Source of the DNA: Mycobacterium sp. 852002-51057_SCH5723018
GTDB taxonomy: Bacteria; Actinomycetota; Actinomycetes; Mycobacteriales; Mycobacteriaceae
Reading direction: 5' to 3'
DNA: 48,024 nucleotides
Assembly: GCF_001667035.1 (NCBI RefSeq)
Contig: NZ_LZIR01000073.1
Location: 1-48,024, forward strand
Below, in pieces: positions 43,261 through 48,024 of this stretch (positions are counted from its first letter, which is position 1; every line of letters starts with the position of its first letter). The notes below the pieces were generated by a model. That model was not told where the DNA came from, made no database searches, and saw nothing but the letters and a program-made list of their open reading frames with translations. Position numbers and translations under genes: made by a program.

Positions 43261-44430
43261 ATGGCTGGATGGGCCGGAAACCCGTCGTTTGATTTGTTCC
43301 AACTGCCCGAGGAACACCGGGAGCTGCGGGCCGCGATCCGCGCGCTGGCGGAGAAGGAGATCGCCCCGTACGCGGCCGACGTGGACGAGAACGCGCGGTT
43401 CCCGCAGGAGGCGCTCGAGGCGCTGAACGCCTCGGGCTTCAACGCCGTGCACGTGCCCGAGGAGTACGGCGGGCAGGGCGCGGACTCGGTCGCGGCGTGC
43501 ATCGTCATCGAAGAAGTGGCACGCGTCGATGCTTCCGCCTCGTTGATCCCCGCCGTCAACAAGCTGGGCACCATGGGCCTGATCCTGCGCGGTTCGGAGG
43601 AACTCAAGAAGCAGGTGCTGCCGTCGCTCGCCGACGGGTCGGCGATGGCGTCCTACGCGCTGAGCGAGCGCGAGGCCGGCAGTGACGCGGCGTCCATGCG
43701 GACCCGGGCCAAGGCCGACGGGGACGACTGGATACTCAACGGCGCCAAGTGCTGGATCACCAACGGCGGCAAGTCGAGCTGGTACACGGTGATGGCGGTG
43801 ACCGACCCGGACAAGGGCGCCAACGGCATCTCGTCGTTCATGGTGCACAAGGACGACGAGGGGTTCGCCGTCGGACCGAAGGAAAAGAAGCTGGGGATCA
43901 AGGGCTCGCCGACCACCGAGCTGTACTTCGAGAACTGCCGCATCCCCGGGGACCGGATCATCGGCGAGCCGGGCACCGGCTTCAAGACCGCGCTGGCGAC
44001 GCTGGACCACACTCGCCCCACCATCGGCGCGCAGGCCGTGGGCATCGCCCAGGGCGCGGTGGACGCGGCCATCGCCTACACCAAGGACCGCAAGCAGTTC
44101 GGCGAGTCGATCAGCAGCTTCCAGGCCGTGCAGTTCATGCTGGCCGACATGGCGATGAAGGTCGAGGCCGCGCGGATGATGGTGTACCAGGCGGCCGCGC
44201 GCGCCGAGCGTGGCGAATCCAACCTCGGCTTCATCTCGGCGGCGTCGAAGTGCTTCGCCTCCGACGTGGCGATGGAGGTCACCACCGACGCCGTGCAGCT
44301 GTTCGGCGGCGCCGGCTACACCACCGACTTCCCCGTCGAGCGGATGATGCGCGACGCCAAGATCACCCAGATTTATGAGGGCACCAATCAGATTCAGCGC
44401 GTGGTGATGTCGCGGGCGCTGTTGCGCTGA
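43261..44430 (+). CDS. fadE25: Acyl-CoA dehydrogenase FadE25
   Basis: A 389-residue flavin acyl-CoA dehydrogenase (Rv3274c), introducing the alpha-beta double bond in fatty or branched-chain acyl-CoA oxidation. FAD/substrate motifs include ALSEREAGSDAASM, CWITNGGKS and AVQLFGGAGYTTDFPVERMMRDAKITQIYEGTNQIQR; the catalytic Glu is the one in IYEGT. The ATG at 43261 has the ribosome binding site AGGAGG at 43249-43254. In M. tuberculosis Rv3273 (carbonic anhydrase/transporter) follows; here a signalling operon does. Substrate chain type cannot be read from sequence. Confidence 0.95.
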   Translation: MAGWAGNPSFDLFQLPEEHRELRAAIRALAEKEIAPYAADVDENARFPQEALEALNASGFNAVHVPEEYGGQGADSVAACIVIEEVARVDASASLIPAVNKLGTMGLILRGSEELKKQVLPSLADGSAMASYALSEREAGSDAASMRTRAKADGDDWILNGAKCWITNGGKSSWYTVMAVTDPDKGANGISSFMVHKDDEGFAVGPKEKKLGIKGSPTTELYFENCRIPGDRIIGEPGTGFKTALATLDHTRPTIGAQAVGIAQGAVDAAIAYTKDRKQFGESISSFQAVQFMLADMAMKVEAARMMVYQAAARAERGESNLGFISAASKCFASDVAMEVTTDAVQLFGGAGYTTDFPVERMMRDAKITQIYEGTNQIQRVVMSRALLR

Positions 44431-44508
44431 TCGTTTGTGCCGTGCAGCGGCGGGGCCCATTGGGAAAGCTCGGTGGCACCGCATAGGATCTCCGACGGCA
44501 ACCCTCAG

Positions 44509-44534
44509 GGTTAGAGCCACACGTAAAGTCGGTA
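44509..44534 (+). promoter_or_regulatory. Possible SigF-type promoter for the signalling operon
   Basis: GGTTA (44509-44513), 16-base spacer, CGGTA (44530-44534), in the 222-base gap before the receiver-phosphatase gene. Two mismatches to GGTTT-N15-17-GGGTA (last base of -35, first of -10). It is a candidate only. Confidence 0.35.
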
Positions 44535-44652
44535 AAAAGGCACCGGCTATCTGGTCCGACCATCGGTGCAGTGCACAGCGTCTTACCGCGGCCAGGGGGT
44601 CTGTTGTGAGGAACATGGCTTCCCGGGTGCGTCCGCGGCTGACCGGGAATTG

Positions 44653-45843
44653 ATGCCCGTGCGTCCTCCAGTTACCCCGGCGGCGCAGTGGCGGTCGCTG
44701 TCGTTGCTGCTGGTCGAGGACGACCGCGCCGACGCGGTGCTGGTCGAAGACCTGATCTCCGATGCGGTCGCCGACATCCGGGTGATCTGGGCGCAGTCGA
44801 TGGCGCACGCCGAGCGCGAGCTCGCCTCGGCCCGGCCCGACTGCGTCCTGCTGGACCTCAACCTGCCCGACGCCAACGGGATGGACGCCTTGGCCCGCAT
44901 CGCCAAACGCGACGCCGCCGTCCCGATCGTCGTGCTGACCGGGCTCAACGACGAATACTTTGGGGCGTCCGCGGTGGCGGCCGGCGCGCAGGACTATCTG
45001 GTCAAGGGCCGCGTCGAACCCGAAATGCTGCGGCGCGCAGTGTTTTATGCGATCGAGCGCAAGCGGGCCGAGCTCATCTCCGCCGACCTGCACGCCAGCC
45101 GGCTTCGGGCCCGCGAGAACGCGCTGCTGGAACGCGGCCTATTGCCCTCGCCGCTGCTGCTCGACGATCCCGGCGTCGACATCGTCGCCCGTTACCGGCC
45201 CAGCCGCGAGGACGCACTGCTGTGCGGTGACTTCTATGACGTCATCCAGACACCCGACCGGGTGGTCCATGTCCTGATCGGCGACGTCGCCGGGCACGGG
45301 CCGCACGAGGCGGCCCTGGGCGCGGCGCTGCGGATCGCGTTTCGCGCCCTCACTTTCGCCGGCGTGCACGGCGTCGAACTGATGCGGCAGCTTGAACAGG
45401 TGCTGCACTCCGAATGGACCGGCGCGGGCATCTTCGCGACGGTGCTCAGCCTCGAGATCCAACCCGACAGCCCGCGCATCACCGCCGTGCGTGCCGGCCA
45501 TCCCGGGATGTTGCTGCAAAACGGCGGCGGCGTGGAGTGGGTCGAGCCGCCGGCCGGGCCGGCGCTGGGGCTGCGAGCCGACGACTGGCCGCGCCACGAG
45601 CTGGAATTGTCCGCGGGTCAGGGGCTGCTGCTGCTGACCGACGGGCTATTCGAGGGATATTCGGGGGAGGGCACCCGACGCCTGGGCGAGGACGGGCTGC
45701 TCGCGCTGGCCCGGTCGCACGCGCACCTGCCGGGTCCGGCGTTCGTCGACGCGCTGATCGACGGCGCCCAGCGACTCGCGGAGCCGCGCGGGGGGCTCAC
45801 CGACGACATCGCGGTGCTGCGCGTCGAGCGGACGACGGCATGA
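44653..45843 (+). CDS. Response regulator-PPM phosphatase (RsbU-like)
   Basis: A 396-residue two-domain protein. Receiver domain at residues about 15-130: acidic VEDD, phospho-acceptor Asp68 (VLLDLNLPD), Thr/Ser in VVLTG, Lys118 (YLVKGR). A linker of about 40 residues is followed by a SpoIIE/RsbU-type PPM phosphatase domain with all the metal motifs: LCGDFYDV, IGDVAGHGPHEA, LLLTDGLFEGYSG and GGLTDDIAVL. Proteins of this design dephosphorylate anti-anti-sigma factors when their receiver is phosphorylated, so this one may activate SigF through a STAS protein; that is inferred. The start is uncertain: ATG 44653, adjacent TTG 44650, or ATG 44566. The next gene overlaps by 4 bases. Confidence 0.9.
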   Translation: MPVRPPVTPAAQWRSLSLLLVEDDRADAVLVEDLISDAVADIRVIWAQSMAHAERELASARPDCVLLDLNLPDANGMDALARIAKRDAAVPIVVLTGLNDEYFGASAVAAGAQDYLVKGRVEPEMLRRAVFYAIERKRAELISADLHASRLRARENALLERGLLPSPLLLDDPGVDIVARYRPSREDALLCGDFYDVIQTPDRVVHVLIGDVAGHGPHEAALGAALRIAFRALTFAGVHGVELMRQLEQVLHSEWTGAGIFATVLSLEIQPDSPRITAVRAGHPGMLLQNGGGVEWVEPPAGPALGLRADDWPRHELELSAGQGLLLLTDGLFEGYSGEGTRRLGEDGLLALARSHAHLPGPAFVDALIDGAQRLAEPRGGLTDDIAVLRVERTTA

Positions 45844-47450
45844 CGCCGGCGTTGCGCCCGCCGCGCCTGTCGGAGCTCACCGTGCGCGGATGGCAAGCCC
45901 TGCTGCTGTCCACCATGGGCGTGATGGTGCTCGCCGGTGCCGTGGTCGGGGCCCTGCTGCTGAACCGCACCGACGAAATGTCGCGCGGGCTGACCGACAA
46001 CATCCAGCCGGCGCGCGTGGCGGCCTTCCAGCTGCAGTCGGCGGTGCGGGACCAGGAAACGGGAGTGCGCGGCTACCTGATCACCGCCGATCGGCAGTTC
46101 CTGACCCCGTACTACGACGGGCAGCACGAGGAGCGGACGGCGGCCGATGACATCCGCAGGCGGCTGGGCCAGCGCGCAGACCTGATCGCCGACCTCGACG
46201 CGATCGAGAACGCCGCCGCCCGGTGGCGGTCGAACTATGCCGAGCCCGCGATCGACAGCGTGGCGCCGGCCGGCCGCAACGTCACCAACCGGCCCGCCAC
46301 GGAACACGGCAAAGCCGAATTCGACCACCTGCGTGCGCTTTTCGACACACAAAACGCGAACCTGGACGCGGCCTGGACGCACGGGACCAACGATCTCAAA
46401 CACACCGATGCGTGGCGGGACCGAGTGCTGGGCGCGATGGTGGTGCTGTTCTTCTGCACGGCCGCGTCGATGGGTCTCTTGATGCGCGACGCGGTCACCC
46501 GCCCGCTGGCCGCGTTGGCCGCGTCGTGCCGGCGGATCACCAACGGCAATTTCGGCGAAAGGATCTCGCCGCCCAAGCGGCCCAAAGACATTCGCAAGAT
46601 GGCAATCGACGTGGAGAACATGCGGGAACGGCTCGTCGAAGAGCTCGACGTATCACATTCGGCCAGAACGCTTTTGGATGAGCAGGCGCTGGAGTTGCGA
46701 CGGTCGAACGCCGAACTCGAGCAGTTCGCCTACGTCGCATCGCACGATCTGCAGGAACCCCTGCGCAAGGTCGCCTCGTTCTGCCAGCTGCTGGAGAAGC
46801 GATACGGCGACAAGCTCGATGGGCGCGGCATCGAATACATCGGATACGCGGTCGACGGGGCCAAGCGCATGCAGGTGCTGATCAACGACCTGCTCACCTT
46901 CTCCCGCGTCGGCCGGCTAGGCACCCTGCAGACCGAGGTCGATCTCGGCAAGGCGCTGGACGACGGTCTGGCCAACCTCGCCACCGCCATCGAGGAAGCG
47001 GACGCCGAGATCGTGCGCCCGGAGCGGCCGCTCCCGGAAATCATCGGTGATCCCACGCTGCTGACGATGCTGTGGCAGAACCTGGTCGGCAACGCGGTGA
47101 AGTTCCGGCACAAGGATCGCCCGCCCCGCATCGTCATCGACTGCGAACGGCGCGAGGGCGACCCGGACAGCGAATGGCTGTTCAGTGTGTCGGACAACGG
47201 CATTGGCATCGCCGCGGAGTTCGCCGACAAGGTCTTCGTCATCTTCCAGCGGCTGCACGGCCGCGAGGTGTACTCCGGAACGGGCATGGGCCTTGCCGTG
47301 TGCAAAAAGATCGTCGAGCAGCACGGCGGCACCATCTGGCTCGACACGACCTACACCGACGGCACCCGGTTTCAGTTCACGTTGCCGATCCCCGTTGCGG
47401 TAGCAACCCCAGCCACTTCGGAAGGAGCCACGAATGACATCGGCCGGTAG
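45840..47450 (+). CDS. CHASE3/HAMP sensor histidine kinase
   Basis: A 536-residue membrane sensor kinase. TM1 is at residues about 22-45. A CHASE3-type extracellular helical region with FQLQSAVRDQETGVRGYLIT follows, then TM2 near residues 197-218. HAMP follows, with a coiled-coil linker DVSHSARTLLDEQALELRRSNAELEQF. The H box has His302 (VASHDLQEPLRK); the ATPase domain has an N box (LWQNLVGNAVKF), G1 D452 (SDNGIGIA) and G2 (GTGMGLAV, about 481). This kinase type is phytochrome-like in its catalytic half and usually pairs with an Rcp1-type regulator, which is the next gene. The ATG at 45840 overlaps the upstream stop (ATGA); the 3' end overlaps the regulator by 17 bases. The signal sensed is unknown. 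Confidence 0.94.
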   Translation: MTPALRPPRLSELTVRGWQALLLSTMGVMVLAGAVVGALLLNRTDEMSRGLTDNIQPARVAAFQLQSAVRDQETGVRGYLITADRQFLTPYYDGQHEERTAADDIRRRLGQRADLIADLDAIENAAARWRSNYAEPAIDSVAPAGRNVTNRPATEHGKAEFDHLRALFDTQNANLDAAWTHGTNDLKHTDAWRDRVLGAMVVLFFCTAASMGLLMRDAVTRPLAALAASCRRITNGNFGERISPPKRPKDIRKMAIDVENMRERLVEELDVSHSARTLLDEQALELRRSNAELEQFAYVASHDLQEPLRKVASFCQLLEKRYGDKLDGRGIEYIGYAVDGAKRMQVLINDLLTFSRVGRLGTLQTEVDLGKALDDGLANLATAIEEADAEIVRPERPLPEIIGDPTLLTMLWQNLVGNAVKFRHKDRPPRIVIDCERREGDPDSEWLFSVSDNGIGIAAEFADKVFVIFQRLHGREVYSGTGMGLAVCKKIVEQHGGTIWLDTTYTDGTRFQFTLPIPVAVATPATSEGATNDIGR

Positions 47451-47874
47451 AGCGATCGAGATCCTGCTCGTCGAAGACGATCCCGGTGACGAGCTGATCA
47501 CCCGGGAAGCGTTCGAGCACAACAAGCTCAAGAACAACCTGCACGTCGCGCACGACGGGGAGGAGGGCTTGGACTTCCTCTACCAGCGCGGCGCCTACCA
47601 GGGCGCGCCCAGGCCCGATCTCATCCTGCTCGACCTGAATCTGCCGAAATACGATGGCCGCCAATTGCTCGAAAAGATCAAGTCCGACTCGGACCTGGCT
47701 CGCATCCCCGTCGTCGTGCTCACCACCTCCTCGGCGGAGGAGGACATCCTGCGCAGCTACGAACTGCACGCCAATGCGTACGTCACCAAGCCGGTCGACC
47801 TCGACCAGTTCATGAGCGCGGTCCGCCAGATCGACGAGTTCTTCGTTCAGGTGGTGCGGCTTCCGGGCGTTTAG
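47434..47874 (+). CDS. Rcp1-type single-domain response regulator
   Basis: A 146-residue stand-alone receiver: EILLVEDDPGDELITREAF, phospho-acceptor Asp67 in ILLDLNLPKYDG, Thr in VVVLTTSS, Lys in YVTKPVDLDQF. The YD-insertion (about ten residues between the acidic pair and Asp67) and the GDELITREAFEHNKL helix are typical of Rcp1-like regulators that partner phytochrome-class kinases. No output domain, so it probably acts as a phosphate relay or by protein contact, perhaps passing phosphate to the receiver of the phosphatase two genes upstream. It overlaps the kinase gene by 17 bases and closes the operon. Confidence 0.93.
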   Translation: MTSAGRAIEILLVEDDPGDELITREAFEHNKLKNNLHVAHDGEEGLDFLYQRGAYQGAPRPDLILLDLNLPKYDGRQLLEKIKSDSDLARIPVVVLTTSSAEEDILRSYELHANAYVTKPVDLDQFMSAVRQIDEFFVQVVRLPGV

Positions 47875-47941
47875 CACGCCGGCCCAGCCCGGTACGGATC
47901 GACGGCCGAAACTTGTCGTAGGTGGCTGCGATGATGACGTT

Positions 47942-48024
47942 ATGTCCTCGATCGCATCGTCTGCCGCGGTGTTGAGTCCTGCTGAGCGTGTTGAGGTGTT
48001 GTTCGAGGAGTTGGCGGAGTTGGC
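47942..48024 (+). CDS. DUF222/13E12-type protein, N-terminal start
   Basis: The first 27 codons of a gene that continues past the edge: ATG 47942, then SSIASSAAVLSPAERVEVLFEELAELA. The ERVEVLFEELAEL stretch is the beginning of the mycobacterial 13E12-repeat (DUF222, usually with a C-terminal HNH nuclease) proteins. Such genes are repeated, mobile-looking elements in mycobacterial genomes. Whether it is intact cannot be seen. Confidence 0.6.
   Translation, partial: MSSIASSAAVLSPAERVEVLFEELAEL

Overview
The window is GC-rich chromosomal DNA from a mycobacterium. Most of it matches, in mirror orientation, the M. tuberculosis block Rv3311-sapM-upp-pmmB-deoD-amiB1-amiA1-Rv3304-lpdA-glpD2-Rv3300c-lpqC-nei-lhr-Rv3295-(usfY)-rsbW-sigF-accA3-Rv3284-sseA-maf-accE5-accD5-birA-Rv3278c-Rv3277-purK-purE-fadE25. 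This comes from recognising protein families and remembered gene order; no search was run. A slow-growing non-tuberculous species (for example of the M. avium complex) is plausible, but the species cannot be fixed from this sequence.

Layout. 1-1273: two convergent von Willebrand (VWA) membrane-protein paralogues whose ends form a hairpin. 1344-6771: a conserved acidic protein, the SapM phosphatase, and uracil, phosphosugar and purine salvage genes. 6896-9255: two M20 amidohydrolases, followed by a truncated DUF559-type fragment lying between inverted copies of an intergenic repeat. 9763-14495: a gamma-glutamylcyclotransferase-like protein, the flavoprotein LpdA, GlpD2 and a pseudouridine synthase; phoY1 is missing. 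14845-23358: an accessory, export-rich segment in place of the M. tuberculosis atsB region. It holds two PPE genes, a 70-aa secreted protein, three DUF732 proteins, LpqC, a lone PstS3-like lipoprotein, a broken hydrolase, two lipoproteins sharing a WSEP motif and a DUF4232 protein. 23512-29581: DNA repair (Nei, Lhr) and a TetR regulator.

29722-33289 is the SigF locus. SigF-type promoter sequences precede a small membrane protein, rsbW-sigF and a STAS-domain anti-anti-sigma candidate, with three small membrane-protein genes on the opposite strand in between. 33339-40180 is the acyl-CoA carboxylase block (AccA3, AccE5, AccD5) with SufE-like, rhodanese and Maf genes and the biotin ligase BirA. 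40211-44430 holds membrane proteins, purK-purE and fadE25. 44653-47874 is an overlapping signalling operon: a receiver-PPM phosphatase, a CHASE3/HAMP histidine kinase and an Rcp1-type single-domain response regulator. The window ends in the start of a DUF222/13E12-type gene.

The least ordinary observations are the SigF regulatory neighbourhood (atypical phospho-site residues in RsbW and the STAS protein, with an RsbU-like phosphatase nearby), the split AccE5 N-terminal extension read as coupled small frames, the paired WSEP lipoproteins, and the hairpin built from the ends of two inverted VWA paralogues.
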